DNA of 64,000 bases from Pinus tabuliformis (GCA_031772625.1 CM062807.1:1152621007-1152685006), one strand, 5' to 3'; shown: positions 46,971-63,869, numbered from the stretch's first letter. Numbers and translations are program-made. The notes: a model not told the origin generated them from the letters alone.

Positions 46971-47100
46971 ATATAACATTACACATTGAAATATATGATT
47001 TTTTTTAAATAATTAATTTATTTATGTTCTTTATATAACATTACACATTGAAATATATGATTTTTTTTAAATAATTTAATTTATTTATGTTCAATTTGAT
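46971..47100. repeat. 62-bp tandem duplication
   Basis: ATAACATTACACATTGAAAT and the following AT-rich stretch occur at 46973 and again at 47035, nearly identical. Confidence 0.8.
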
Positions 47101-47913
47101 TGACGATCAAATTGAACATGTTATTGCCCTTTGCCTCTATTAATGTGTCAATTACCTCTATTAATTAAAGAGAAGTACATATATCACATCAAGGTGTAGG
47201 ATGGGCATTTATGATACAATTTGTTTTGGGAGGGTGATAAAATAATTGCTAATGAGTATAATCATTTTATATTCCTATTTATAAAAATGGCTAATGATTA
47301 ATATAATCTAATAAAAAATATATTATTTAAAATTACATATCTAATTTAAAATGATTATTATGTAATTTAAAAAGATTTATTAATGGTAGGTGAAAGATAT
47401 ATTTATATTTTTAAGGGGTAGAGGTCACTTAGGTTTTTGTGCGAACTCAACCATAATACGAATACATATAAAATTTCTCATATTCACAAACCAAGGTTTA
47501 ATAGAAATTTATGATAGGACCTCTATACCCAGGGCCAATAATAAATTTTCATAAGACCATATTCATAAACTATAAAAAGCAAAATGTAAATTATTAATAA
47601 TTATTTCTATATTGCAATACAAACAATATTAATTTACAAAATTTAATAATACATTTAATTACAATTTAAAATTAATTTATTATAACATTTTATAGTTTTA
47701 TATTTTTATTGTTTTATATTTTAATTTAAGTGACAAGGACCAAACTACTATATAAACTTTGTTTTTATTTTAAATTTAAAAATAAAAAATTATAATTTCA
47801 AACAAATATTGATAAATAATATAAATTCAAACATCCTCTAATCAATAGTAACCAAAGTTCATTGTTATTTGAATTTTAGAGGTGGGAATGGCCAAGTTTA
47901 AGTCAACAACTAA
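47101..47913. other. AT-rich intergenic DNA
   Basis: No gene, RNA gene or transposon recognised. Confidence 0.5.
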
Positions 47914-48420
47914 TTGATAGATAATATGAGTTTAAACAAATAATATTGTGAAAATCTATATTTACAATCACTATGCCCCAAAAGTATATTAATTTTGGGT
48001 TCTCTTTTAAAGTTATAATTTTGTCTGGATTGAAATTTTGATTTTTTTATTTCAAAGAATATAAACATAAAAGTGTTTAAATCATTTATTGATAGATAGT
48101 ATGAGTTTAAACAAATAATATTGTGAAAATCTATATTTACAATCACTATGCCCCAAAATATATTAATGTTGGGTTGTTTATTAAGGTTATAATTTTGTCT
48201 GGATTGAAATCTTGATTTTTTTTATTTCAAAGAATGTAAACATAAAAGTGTTTAAATATTTTTTTTATAGGTAATATGAGTTTAAACCAATAATATTGTG
48301 AAAATCTATATTTACAATCACTATGCCCAAAAATATATTAATTTTGGGTTGTCTATTAAGGTTATAATTTTGTCTGGATTGAAATCTTGATTTTTTTATT
48401 TAAAAAAAATATAAACACTT
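47914..48420. repeat. 176-bp tandem repeat, three units, downstream of the CRK gene
   Basis: Units start at 47914, 48089 and about 48265, each with TGTGAAAATCTATATTTACA, ATCACTATGCCC and TTTTGTCTGGATTGAAAT. The array ends about 100 bp from the CRK stop codon, so it may lie in or near its 3' UTR or terminator region. Confidence 0.85.
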
Positions 48421-48516
48421 TAGAGATTTAACATTATTAAAAAAAACCCTGTTACTCACGATAATCGTGAAGCTCGAAAATTATAATCCAAGATTTTACA
48501 AGATTTTATGAAAATC

Positions 48517-53088
<4,572 letters not shown>

Positions 53089-53669
53089 CGCTCCTAGGGC
53101 AGGGCAGGGCCTGCAAATGGGCGTTGTCTACCAAGGTGCCAGAAGGCAAAAAGTTGCTGGAATCTGGCTTTTTTGTTTCTGGAATGAAATAAATTCAGTA
53201 TTATCAAAATTGTTTGACATCTAAATTTTAAAACTGGATAACTTTAATTTAAATTTCTCAAAATTGTTTTACATCTAAATCTTAAAACTAAATAATTTAA
53301 ATTTAAATTTCTCAAAATTTTTATTAAATTTTATCAAAATCTTACCAAAATTTCTATTGCTTTCTTGACACTCAATGCTCTTCCTTAATCGCCTGGCAAA
53401 GTTAGAGCATTTCCATCTTCCAGAGACGAGGCCACACCAACACACGAACGCAGTATGGGATTTGAAAACACTGGTCGGTATTTATTAGTAAATGAAAAAA
53501 CACTGTTCAATTACACGGTCCATGTTCTTGGAATTGCAACTTTGCGACTGGCCATACACGGCATGGACTTTGACTCTAGTATCCACGGGTGAAAAAAATA
53601 AAAGATGTGTAAGCGAGTGGCTCCAGTGGCTCCATACGAAAATTGACGTGGACCTAGACGAAGTACAAT
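53089..53669. other. Upstream region of the CRK gene
   Basis: No further coding region recognised. TTGAC cores occur near 53214, 53570 and 53643. A clear TATA box at a standard distance is not evident. A GGGCAGGGCAGGGC run lies just upstream of the start codon. Confidence 0.3.
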
Positions 53670-53765
53670 GTACAGGGACGGCCCAAGTCACCTTCAGAAG
53701 CCATGGGTTATGAAAAGGTACAGGGACGGCCCAAGTCGCCTTCAGAAGCCATGGATTATGAAAAG
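53670..53765. repeat. 48-bp tandem duplication upstream of the CRK gene
   Basis: GTACAGGGACGGCCCAAGTC and the following CTTCAGAAGCCATGG stretch occur at 53670 and 53718 with two differences. About 600 bp upstream of the CRK start. Confidence 0.85.
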
Positions 53766-55336
53766 GAAAATTGGCATTTACTAGGTAATGAGTACAAAAT
53801 TGAAGAGTGATTCGCCGGTGACTGATAGATAATATTTACGTAGTTGGAGGGGGAGAAATACTAAAGAACAGTTATATACGGGCAAAAATATTCAACACTT
53901 AAATATAAAAATGAGGAATGGAGATATATTTTTCCCTACCCAACTCTTATCATCATATCAAAATAGTCTCTCATATTTCAAAACACATATATTTTTTATT
54001 TTCAGTTTTCTCAATAAAATAATCGAATCATCTTGGTGGTCAGTTGAGATGCTGACCTCTCGGTGGTGAGATAGATATTTTGATATAAATTAATTATATA
54101 TATATATAATATTATTAATTATTGTTTTTTATTTTATTTTATTTATTAAATATTATTATAATTATATTAGTAAATGTGGTTAAAAACATTATTTTAATTA
54201 TTTATAAGTTAATTATTATTATTATTATAATATTAGTGAAATAAATATTTTAATATAAATTATATATATACAATAAGTTAATTATTAATTATTGTTTTTT
54301 AATCTTATTTATTAAATATTATTATAATTACATTAGTAAATGTGATAAAAACATTATTTTTCATCATTTATATGCCAATTAGTTGTTGTTGTTATTATTA
54401 TTATTATTCAATTTTAAGGTCACTGCTAAGTCACACACCAAATTAGTGTATAAGAACACAAGGAGCCCACCTCCAAGCAACCATTTGATTACTGAATCTA
54501 GAAAATCATATATACTCCCTTGATTTTGAACCATAAAACCAATCAACATAATTTAACATATCTATTAATTATAATATTATTTATTTTAAAAACATTAATT
54601 TCATTAATAATATTAACAATTTATTAATATTAACATTAATATTCTTATTAATATTAAATTTAATGTTTATTATTAACTAATACTAATAATATTGTTATAA
54701 ACCTTAAATAATAAAAAACAATTATTATTAAAAGCTCCAAGTTTCAATAGTCACACCAAATGAATCAGACTTATACCAAATGTCAATGCCACTTTTCATA
54801 ATTATTTTTTTAATCAATTACAAGGATAGTCACTTTTTACAAGTGATTTTTAATAAATTAAAGAGAAACAAATTTGAAACTAAAAAACGATTTTCCTATT
54901 GACTAAAAATATTTGCTTGGCTTACAATCTCAACCATTCATTTTATTGACACTATAAATTCCTAAAACCCAATTCTAATATAAATCTTAACTAAAAATAT
55001 TTACTTAACTTACAATTTCAACCAATCATTTTATTGAAAATATAAATTCCTCAAACCCAATTCTAATATAATTCTAATATAGACTATTTCGACCAAATAA
55101 CATTATTCTTCGCCTATCGACCCACATCAACACATAATTTGCTGTAATGAAAACTTTATTATGTTGTTACTTGAGGTTATATTTCATCAACACATAATTT
55201 GCTGTAATGAATGGTTGAAAGTTATCAAGTGAATAATCTTTCGTTGCCCTCGAATACAAAATTATTTTATTGGTCGCGTATATTTTAAGAGGGAAGAGGT
55301 GTTATTTTCAAAAGTTAATTGGATAAATAAGGCGGT
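53766..55336. other. AT-rich intergenic DNA with short duplications
   Basis: Contains two copies of a roughly 170-bp AT-rich unit (about 54066-54400; shared phrase AAATATTATTATAATTA) and two copies of a roughly 90-bp unit (about 54900-55080; shared phrase CATTTTATTGA). No gene recognised. Confidence 0.5.
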
Positions 55337-55468
55337 GGGTTATTTTTGACTTAGTAAAAGAGCAAATTTACTTTAAATAAACACGTGTTTTTTGGGCCCG
55401 GCGGGTTATTTTTGACTTAATATAAGAGTCAAATTTATTTTAAATAAACACGTGTTTTTTGGGCCCAT
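55337..55468. repeat. 66-bp tandem duplication with G-box palindrome
   Basis: GGGTTATTTTTGACTTA... to AAATAAACACGTGTTTTTTG occurs at 55337 and 55403. Each unit ends with CACGTG then TTTTTTGGGCCC. Confidence 0.85.
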
Positions 55469-56150
55469 AGTAGTATGAGCAAATTCTTGGACAAAATGAC
55501 GGTAGAATACACAAGTGAGACTTGGAATTTGTGACTGGTCAAAATTAATTCCGTGTACAAAGTTATATTATCTGCGAGGATAAGTGTTTTTTTTTTAAGT
55601 CAAAGTCAATTAGATAAATAAGGTGCTAAGCTATTTTTGATTAAGTAAAATCGTAGTATTAGCCAATTTCTCCATGGACAAAATATATATTAGGTGAATT
55701 ATATTATTTTGGAGTATCTTTTTGTATTGTGTTATTTTGTGTTTTATTTTTGTAAAATTTTTGGGTGGCGGTAAATTTTTGTCTCACAAAAAAAAGTCTT
55801 ATATATTAATTTGGTATTTAGTTTGGCCGTGGCCTAAAAATTAGATTATCTATTGTTTATTTTTGTTTGTTTGTCAAGTTGTTTGAGACCTTTGGCTTGG
55901 GCATCTAAGTCATCAAAATCACTTGGAAATCACACCCATCCTGGACCACACCAACCCTTAACATGGTTGGATTCTTTCCCATGGAGTTTCGATCCAATGA
56001 CCTTCACATCACAGAGTGACTTAACAATACACCCCGTCATCGTCTATTCTACGCCCCATGGGCTAGATTATTTATTATTAATATAGGTTATTTATTATCA
56101 ATAATATATCAGAACAAATTTCAATGCATAGCAGGGAGCCTCGATGGTTT
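55469..56150. other. Intergenic DNA without recognised genes
   Basis: A 77-codon open frame at 55853-56086 has no recognisable domain and is probably chance. Confidence 0.4.
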
Positions 56151-56460
56151 ACAAAGCCATCACTAGGTTGTTGGTTGTTTGAGTAGTACCGATTTATTGT
56201 TTGAATTGTCCCTGTTGAGCATGGAAACAACATTGTTGAGTGACATGGAGAAATTACATAAGCTTATTTTTTCCCTATGGAAATCACAAATGGAGAATAT
56301 AAACCATCACTAGGTTATTGGTTGTTTGAGTAGTACTGGGTTATTGTTTGAATTGTCCTTGTTGAGCATGGAAACAACATTGTTGAGTGACATGGAGAAA
56401 TTACATAAGGCTATGTTTTCCCTATGGAAATCACAAATGGAGAATATATTGATTTGAAGG
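56151..56460. repeat. About 148-bp tandem duplication
   Basis: ACCATCACTAGGTTATTGGT-type start followed by GGAAACAACATTGTTGAGTG and CCCTATGGAAATCACAAATG, twice in a row. No gene seen. Confidence 0.75.
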
Positions 56461-56667
56461 ATAAATCTTTGCTAACTAAGGGATAGCAAAGAAATATTCA
56501 TTGATGACCATTAGAGAAATTTGGAGGTTAAAAATGAGCCTTAAAACAAAAATGTATTAACAAAATTAACTTTAAAAGAGCCAATATGATTCAAGATGAT
56601 GATGTCATCCCCAACCGAGAATATTTTGAAGGGAAAATAAGAAAACTACTTTTTAAATTGTATTTCC

Positions 56668-57055
56668 GGCTTGTCTCCTTGTAAGTTTACTTAAACATCA
56701 AGTGTAGACACCAGTTGGATGCAGAATTAAATTCCACATCCAACAAATACCTATTATGCATACTTCTAAGTAGACCTACAATGAAAAAAAATTGAGAATA
56801 CATGACACCCAATGGACGTGGAATTAAATTACATATCCAACAAGTACACATTGCATATTTCAAAGTAGACCTACAACGAAAAAAATAAGAATACATAAAA
56901 AACGTTTTTTTTCATGTAATCTCTCTCAATTTCTTTGTTTAATATAGGTCTACTCATAAGTGTGCAAAGTGGGTACTTGTTGGATGTGGAATTCAATTCT
57001 GCATCCAATGGGTGTCTACACTTAATATTTGAGTACAAATATAAGGAGATAAGCC
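56668..57055. mobile_element. Foldback (long inverted repeat) element, 388 bp
   Basis: The outer arms, GGCTTGTCTCCTT at the left and AAGGAGATAAGCC at the right, are inverted repeats of about 125 bp. They include GTGTAGACACC, TTGGATGCAGAATT and CCACATCCAACAA. Part of the left arm is repeated in tandem (about 56795-56900). No target duplication is visible, and no transposase. Likely a MITE-like or foldback element; the superfamily is unknown. Confidence 0.7.
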
Positions 57056-57189
57056 AAAAATATGATAAAAAAATTAGTTTCTTTTTTTTCTTTAAAAATT
57101 CATAACTTTTATTTTATCATGTTAACTATTATTTTATTATTTACCTTCGGAGACCCATTTTAGACATCAAATTTACCCTAATGATATGA

Positions 57190-58350
57190 AGATTTGATCA
57201 AACTAGACAACAAGGCCACTACCACAATCCATCAATGTCTAGCAAAGATGTCCAATTTAATGTGGTCAAAGAGAACAAAAAATTGGCTTTATGGAAAAAA
57301 TTGCACGATCTAAATGAGAAAAACATAGCGTCAAATAAGACTTTTCTTAATGAAGAAAATATACAACCTCAAGATGGATTGTTCTTTAGTAACAAAGAAC
57401 TTAAATGAGTTCAACACGATCACCAACCAACTGGCCTCTATTAAAATAATTTTGAATGATGAGATTAGAGCCATCTTATTAAGGTGTTCCATATCATACA
57501 ACTAGGAGCACTTAATTGTGGTTATGGGCACTTCAACACTTACAGGAACCCTAAAGTTTGATGAAGTTAGCAACATCTTAATTAATGGTGAGCTATGATT
57601 TAAATCAATTACAGAAAACCAAGGAGAACCAAGGAGGAGAAGCTTTAAATCTCGTTGATTGTAGTGGGAAAATCGTAAAAGATGTTCAAAGTTAAGAGGT
57701 AGATCAAAAAAAAGAGGAAAACTCACTTTTTATCTCTATGGAAAACCAAGACACGTGAAAAGAGAGTGTTGAGTTTGAAAGCAAGAAAAGAAGGATAAAA
57801 AACCAGCCATGCAAAATAAAAAATTAGCCAACAAAGATGAAAGTGAGACCACTTCCGTAGTTTTAGACGGTCAGGTTTTATTTATTATTTCAATAGAATA
57901 TTCATGTTTATATATCTCTAGTTTTAGTATTGATTGGATTCTTAACTTTGTGGTATCTTACCTTGTAATCCCAAGAAAAAATAATTATGTTACATATAAT
58001 CTTGGTGAATATGGTAAAGTGCACTTGAGAAACAATCACTTTTGCAACATTGTTGGAGTAGACATGGCATGTTCCAGAGATGTGCATGAGTCTAATCTAT
58101 GTGGGACTATTGGATTATGAAGGCTATTTCAAAATCATTGGAAAAATGGTGAAGGGGCACTACTCATGGCTAGAGGATCCAAGACAAGAACATAGTATAC
58201 ATTAAGAGCAATAGCCGAAAAATCAAATGTGGCTATTATTGCAAAAGAATAAATCTTAGTAGATTTTTGGCATGAACGTTGAGGTCAAATAAGCGAGAAG
58301 GGTCTTAGAATTTTTTCTAGTAAAACCAACTATTCTCACAACTTATTGCA
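57190..58350 (+). pseudogene. Decayed Copia gag/protease remnant
   Basis: Plus-strand text across several frames: LHDLNEKNIAS, LASIKIILNDEIRAI, MGTSTLTGTLKFDEV, GKPRHVKREC (part of a CCHC knuckle near 57733-57770), SIDWILNFVVS (protease region with the catalytic motif eroded) and ISEKGLRIFS (GAG-pre-integrase). Many stops and frameshifts. It ends near 58350 without integrase. I find no LTRs that clearly belong to it. Confidence 0.7.
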
Positions 58351-58359
58351 TACTTTTGA

Positions 58360-59040
58360 TTATATTTTGTTTATGAGATGAGTAGAGTTAGATATTTTGC
58401 TTTGTGGTCTAATGTGCATGTAATGCAGGAATAAAGGATAAAAGCAAGGAAAATGCAGGGATAAAAGATAAAAGCAAGGAACTATGGTAAAGACCTTGGT
58501 AGAAACTCGAATGGAACAAGGGAGAGGAATTACAGGAGGTAAATCCTCCTCATTTACTGCCCCTCCATTCGAATATCCCTCCGTCAGCTGAAAGTACAAA
58601 CAACCCCCCCTTCTAGAAGGCAACCAAGCAAGTGAAGGTGCAAACAGCCAAATCAGGAGTACTAGAAGGCAACCAAGCAAATGAGAGCACAAAACAAGCC
58701 AAATCATGTGTACTAGAAGGCAACCAAGCAAGTGAAAGTACGAGTTTATCTTGAGTTGGGAGCCAAGCCTCCCTACTAGAAGGCATCTGAGCTAGTGAAA
58801 GGGAAAGCACGAGTTTATCATTGAATTGGGAACTGTGCCTCCCTAATTTTGAAGGAAGTCACTAAGAGTTAGCAAGAATTCAGATTTCTCACCGTAGAAT
58901 TCTACTTTGTTTTCAAGCTGCAAGTCTTGTAACAGTTTTTGATTTATAATGAAGACGAGTTTTGTTTTGAGCCAACACTGAGTTAACTCAGAGGGGTGAA
59001 GCTCTTGGGTTAGGGCACGACCCTAGTAGCCAAAGCTCCT
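58360..59040. repeat. LTR-like sequence with CTAGAAGGCAACCAAGC repeats
   Basis: Four degenerate units of about 50-65 bp (58613-58800), each starting CTAGAAGGCA(A/T)C. The general look (short repeats, then a GC-richer end) is LTR-like, but I cannot define ends, a primer site or a target duplication. Confidence 0.45.
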
Positions 59041-59069
59041 CTTTATTGTATTGATATGCTAGCATAAAT

Positions 59070-59385
59070 TCCTATTTTCTGTTCATTTGCTTAATTAGAT
59101 GCATTTTCATTACAGCAGTAGTATATATTCATGGTTTTCTATTCATTTGCTTAAGTAGTTCATTTCCATTACAACACTAGCATAGCTTCATGGTTTAGTT
59201 GTTTATTTTCTTAAGTAGTTGCATTTGCATCACCACAGTATAGAGTAGATGATTCATGGTTTAACTGGTTATTTGTTTAAGTAGCAACATTTCCATTACA
59301 AAGGTTTATTGTTTAACTGTCCATTTGCTTAAATAGTTGCAGTCGCATTACAGTAGTGCAGAGTAGATCATTTATGGTTTCATTC
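59070..59385. repeat. About 68-bp degenerate tandem repeat
   Basis: About five units built on TTCATGGTTTA, TTTGCTTAAGTAGTTGCATT and CCATTACA. Unequal unit lengths; old array. Confidence 0.7.
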
Positions 59386-59754
59386 AATTAGCAGGTTAGC
59401 AAAGAAAAGATCCACAAGGTTTCCCACAGGTGTCTCGACCTCACCTCCTCCCTCTGGGACCATGACGTGAGGAAGAAACCCTGCAGCAACCCCAAAAACA
59501 CAGGGTTTTGGTTTTCACAGGGAGTTTGTTGTTTAGCACAGTCACTAGGTTCACTACATTGTTACTCTGTCCCTTTCATGATCATCTGCTCCTTCACTCT
59601 CTTCCTGTCATTTGATCTCCCTCATATCCCTTTCATTCCCCCTCAGCATGAAATACTTAGGCGGAAGCTGTTAATTCACGGTTTAAATGATTTTTCCTCG
59701 TAGATTTCCTTTCACAGAAAAACCCGACCAATCACTGCCTGATTCACTTTTGAC

Positions 59755-60385
59755 GCTGACTTTTTTCACTTTAAATCCCCACCGTCAATCTGCCTCATCA
59801 GATCCGACAGTTATCGCGCACCCGCTTGCCAACTAGCTCGGTTAAGTCTCCATTGTTGATCTACCTATCCAGATCCGACGGCTATCGTTCCATATCACGT
59901 GGATTTCTGTCCAATCGTTATCCACTGGAGGGCACGCAATAAGTGTGGTTTCCCCGTGCTACTTGTTGCCTGAGGAGGCTAATCGCATAAAATTCTAGAA
60001 AACCACTTACAGCTTTGAGGGCACGTGATAAACAACTTACCGCCCTCTAAACCCGCTCCATTATTTCCGCACAATTTCTTCTCCCACTTTAACCTCCACC
60101 ATCCATCTATCCCTTGATCCGACGGCTGTTGCTTCACCCGACCGCCAACTAGCTTGGCCGATCTCCACCGTTGATCAGCCCCACCTGATCCAATGGTTGT
60201 CACGCCCTATCGCGCGGATTTCTGTTCGATCGTTATCCACCGAAGGGCATGCGATAAGAGTGGTTTACCCATGCTACATGTCGCCCAGGGAGGCTAATCG
60301 CGTGAAATTTCAAAATACAGCTTATGGTTTTGAGGGCAAGCGAAATACAGCTTACCACCTCTGCCAACCCGCTACCATTTCCGCA
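59755..60385. repeat. 314-bp tandem duplication
   Basis: Two copies, with GGATTTCTGTCCAATCG at about 59902 and GGATTTCTGTTCGATCG at about 60216. Both have AGATCCGAC/TGATCCGAC-type phrases, TCGTTATCCAC, GGCACGC/GGCATGC and GGAGGCTAATCGC. GC-richer than its surroundings. No open frame conserved between the copies. Confidence 0.8.
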
Positions 60386-61133
60386 CGTTTCTTTTGCCCG
60401 TGATCTAATCTCCGTCATCCATCTACCGATTAATCCTATCCATCCATCTCTTGACTTAGCCTCTGTGATATAATCTCAGCCGTCCATCTTGTTAGTTAAC
60501 CATGTTCGCCCATCTACCTACGTACCCTCCTACGATCCGATCTCAACCGTTCGTTTGCCTTTCACCCTCCTGATCCAATGGTCCTTATGCGCTGTTGCTC
60601 CCTTATGTCCTCTTTTGACCAATTTTGATCTCCAACTGCTCTTCTGCTTAAACACAGACTTAGATTAGTTTCCTTTGCTTACCCCTTAGTCTAGTTTTGA
60701 TGCTTTTACCTCTGTAACTTAGATAATAAGCATTAGATTAGTGATTGATCTAATAATTCTACTTATCATAGTTGTTTAATTAGTTAGCTAAGGTCTGGTG
60801 TGAGTTTAGCATTACATGATTGTTTTCTTCATTACTGCAGTAGAGTAGCTCTCCCTTAGAATAGATTTGCTCTTCTTCCATAAAAATCAATATTCTTCTG
60901 ACCCTATAGAAGTTTGGCTTGGAACCCTTGGGGTCTCTTGCCAGATGAGTAGTGACAATAGGCAGTACCTTCACTTCTACTTGTGCATATAGCACTGTCA
61001 CCTCCAAGTTTGTACGAACCCCAGGTTGATAAGTAAAGCTGATAGCCCTGGGAGTTGCAGCATTCTTGCTGCAATACCTAGGCTCATCACAAAGCCATCT
61101 CTTCAACGAATGGTGGAAGTTCAAGAAGTTGAC
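60386..61133. other. Region with an unassigned open frame
   Basis: A 114-codon minus-strand frame (61124-60780) follows the RPA1-like pseudogene directly but does not continue its homology as far as I can see. I do not recognise it. The rest (60386-60779) shows no gene. Confidence 0.25.
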
Positions 61134-62240
61134 CTAACAATGGAAAATGATGTCAATAATTGAGATGAGGTTTGAATATTTGATTTCATCTATAGATTTA
61201 AAATGGAAACGGTGAAAAGGAATTGTCGGAACATCATCTAAGGAAGGTTCAACAATGGAAGTTGCAGAGAGGGAGACTTCCCATTTGCTATCGAGATGGT
61301 TGTAATTTGTGTTTGTTGGTTTCATAGTGCCATTTGAGACCATGTAAAGCTTACCACTTTGGACAAGGTCATGCAAGGAATCTGACAGATCACCGAAGGT
61401 AGAGAGATGGATTTTATCATTGGCATAATCAACGAGGTCAAATCCAAAGACCTTTCCGGAGCCTCAAGCATTGTTGTAGGAGCGAACATATGTTTTTCCA
61501 AGCACCCTACCCTGGATCAACCATTGTTTACACTAGGGGCTTAGCGTCATGAATGGAATGGTAGCACGCAAAGCGGAGGACAACTGAGTTGATGATGACG
61601 CAAAATCATGTGTTGAAGTAGCAATAGACGAGGCGAGGACGTGTGATGTTGAAGAGCCCGATTGGTATGTCTACATTTGTACAATTTAAAGAAGACCCAG
61701 GTCCCCAATCAAAGTTTCATGATGTTCGAGAACTTCCAGTTCAATAATTTGCAAAGTCTTGAAAAGAAGGAAAGAAAGAGAAAAGAAATGCAGCATTAGT
61801 CGGAGTTACAGTGGCAGAGAGAGGGAAGGAACATAAAAACATCAAGAATATGGTGAAGAGTGAACATACACATAGTTTTGCAAAAAAGTGCAACTGACTT
61901 ATTTGAGAATGATAATTGAACCCAACTAGAAGGAACTAGAGATGACGTGGCCATTGTAAGTAGACAGAAGCAAAGTTTTGTACTGAGAGGTACCATCGAA
62001 GAGGGAAATGCGATAGCATTGGGACGATGACTTTGTGGAAGCAAGAAGACCAAGTTCAATTATTTGGAGCGATGCTTGGATCATTGTAGAGCCAGCTAGA
62101 AACAAATTGATGACATTCGTTGTCAAGGCAACTTCCATGATGACAAGGAAAGGATGTGTCCTAAAAGGTGAAAGCCCGTAAAATGCTGTCAACATTGGAA
62201 GAGAAGCGGAAATAAAGTAGTGAGAATGATCGTTCACATG
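61134..62240 (-). pseudogene. RPA1 (RPA70)-like pseudogene
   Basis: Resembles the large subunit of replication protein A, the single-strand DNA binder used in replication, repair and recombination. The N-terminal domain (62237 to about 61840) has LQIIELGLLAS, CYRISLFDGTSQYKTLLL and LGSIIIL. DNA-binding domain A (about 61562-61300) has CKQWLIQGRVLGKTYVRSYN and GSGKVFGFDLVD, and the linker towards domain B follows (KLYMVSNGTMKPTNTNYNHL, HRFHFKSIDEI, SIIDII). The TAGs before LGSIIIL (near 61928) and before CKQWL, and a TGA after YNNA, break it. Domains B and C and the zinc motif are absent. A spliced-gene remnant: about 280 bp of non-coding DNA separates the N and A domains. Confidence 0.65.
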
Positions 62241-62789
62241 ATTTGCTTACTTGGAGCCAAATGAAAGAAGAATTATTTACAATTTAGATTGTTGCCAATA
62301 GTCAAAGGTAAGGGGAAAGGAAAATTGAAATGTTTAAGCATAGAAAGTTGGTTGTTTATATATGGAATTTCAGAAACTCTACAGGTAGGTGTGTTGTACG
62401 TCATGACAATGCACATAGTATTTTAAGCTATATATGTAGTATGAAAACATTGATACTTGTCATTTGAGTGCAGAAGATGATATGGTTAGCAGGTTCTCGA
62501 TTCTCACCTGTTTTTTATTAAAATTTCGGGGTAGTTATCCGGTTGAAGACATTAGCATGACATGTAGTAGCAACAACAAGAGACCAGCAGTAGCACAGAA
62601 ACACAAACAGAAAATAAAACTCAAAAAATCAACAGAATAATGCGACGTGAAGAGGCTAAATAGAGCACATGCCCATCTACTAGCTAAGTAGAGGGAGCAA
62701 TAAATCAGATTCATGACACGTGGCATAGGTCATGGGGTTACCAATGACAAAGACAATGATAGGGATGCTCGCCCGAGCAAGAGTAAAGT
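62241..62789. other. Intergenic DNA without recognised genes
   Basis: No coding region, RNA gene or transposon recognised. Confidence 0.4.
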
Positions 62790-63500
62790 GAGAATAAATG
62801 CACATAGGTGGGCCATTAATTAGATTATTGAATAGAAAAATCCTCGATGTTAGGATGTGTGGATAAGTTTCAAACCTTAATCGAAGGAAAATGTGACATA
62901 TTGATTAAATATACATGGGAGTTTCGGGATTTTGAAACTTTGACATGAGAAGAATCCTTTTCGAAGCCTTGCAAGTCGAAAGTTTGATCCAGCATATCAA
63001 TGTGGTTCATTTGAATAAACACATATAATAAAGTGTCCAGGGCATAAAACATATCAATTTTGTGTGAGTGAGAATAAACCAAAAATAAACGCACATGGTC
63101 GGTCCGTTAATTAGATTAATGAATAGAGTAGCCACCGAGACCAAGATGCGTGTAGATATTTTAAGTTGTAATCGTTAAAAAAATGTGGCATATTGATTAA
63201 ATATATATAAGAGTTTTCGGGCATTGAAACCTTGACACTAGAAGAAATATTTTGGAAATCTATGGAAAAAAAGGTCGAGCAATCATATTAATTTGCCTTT
63301 GTACAAGGGCATAAAACATACGATCTTCATGCGAGGGAGAATAAAACGACAATAAATGCACATAGTTGGCTAACCAGTGGTAATTAATGAATAAAATAGA
63401 CAGTGAGAGCAAGATATGTGCATAGATAGAGGATCTTATCGGAGGTCGTATTCCAAAAGCTACGATAAGGGGCGGATGAAATTTCACATTTAAGTTTGGC
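62790..63500. repeat. About 270-280-bp tandem repeat, two full units and a partial
   Basis: Units start with GAGAATAA at 62790, 63070 and 63337. Shared phrases: AATAAATGCACATAGG/TTGG, TTAATTAGATTA, GTGACATATTGATTAAATAT/GTGGCATATTGATTAAATAT and GGGCATAAAACATA. Strongly diverged. No gene. Confidence 0.75.
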
Positions 63501-63869
63501 ATGATAAAAAATCAGGGTTTCATATTAGTGGTTGGAGGTCCATAGCACAATTCAGAGATTCAAAATTTAGATATTTGTTTATTATTATACAAGACCAATG
63601 CTACATGTATCAAAAATTTCGAAAATAATTTCCGTGATGTTATTAGTATGATATAACTCTATTATAAAGAGGTTCGTCTGACTAATAGACCAACAGGAAT
63701 GTCCCGCAGGTCCGAGGTGTCACTGCCTTATCTGTTTTAGATATCTAGCGATCCTTGTCAACCTCTAAATGCCCTATTTTTTCAAGTTCCGACTTCCGAC
63801 TTTGGAGATTTCTATTCATTTCGATATCCAAACCCTCCAAAGGTATGAAAAATAATTCAATAGAACATC
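63501..63869. other. Intergenic DNA without recognised genes
   Basis: An open frame at 63755-63949 overlaps the terminal repeat and has no recognisable domain. Confidence 0.4.

Noticed and set aside
55853-56086. 77-codon plus-strand open frame
   Set aside because: No recognisable domain, unremarkable composition and no conserved context.
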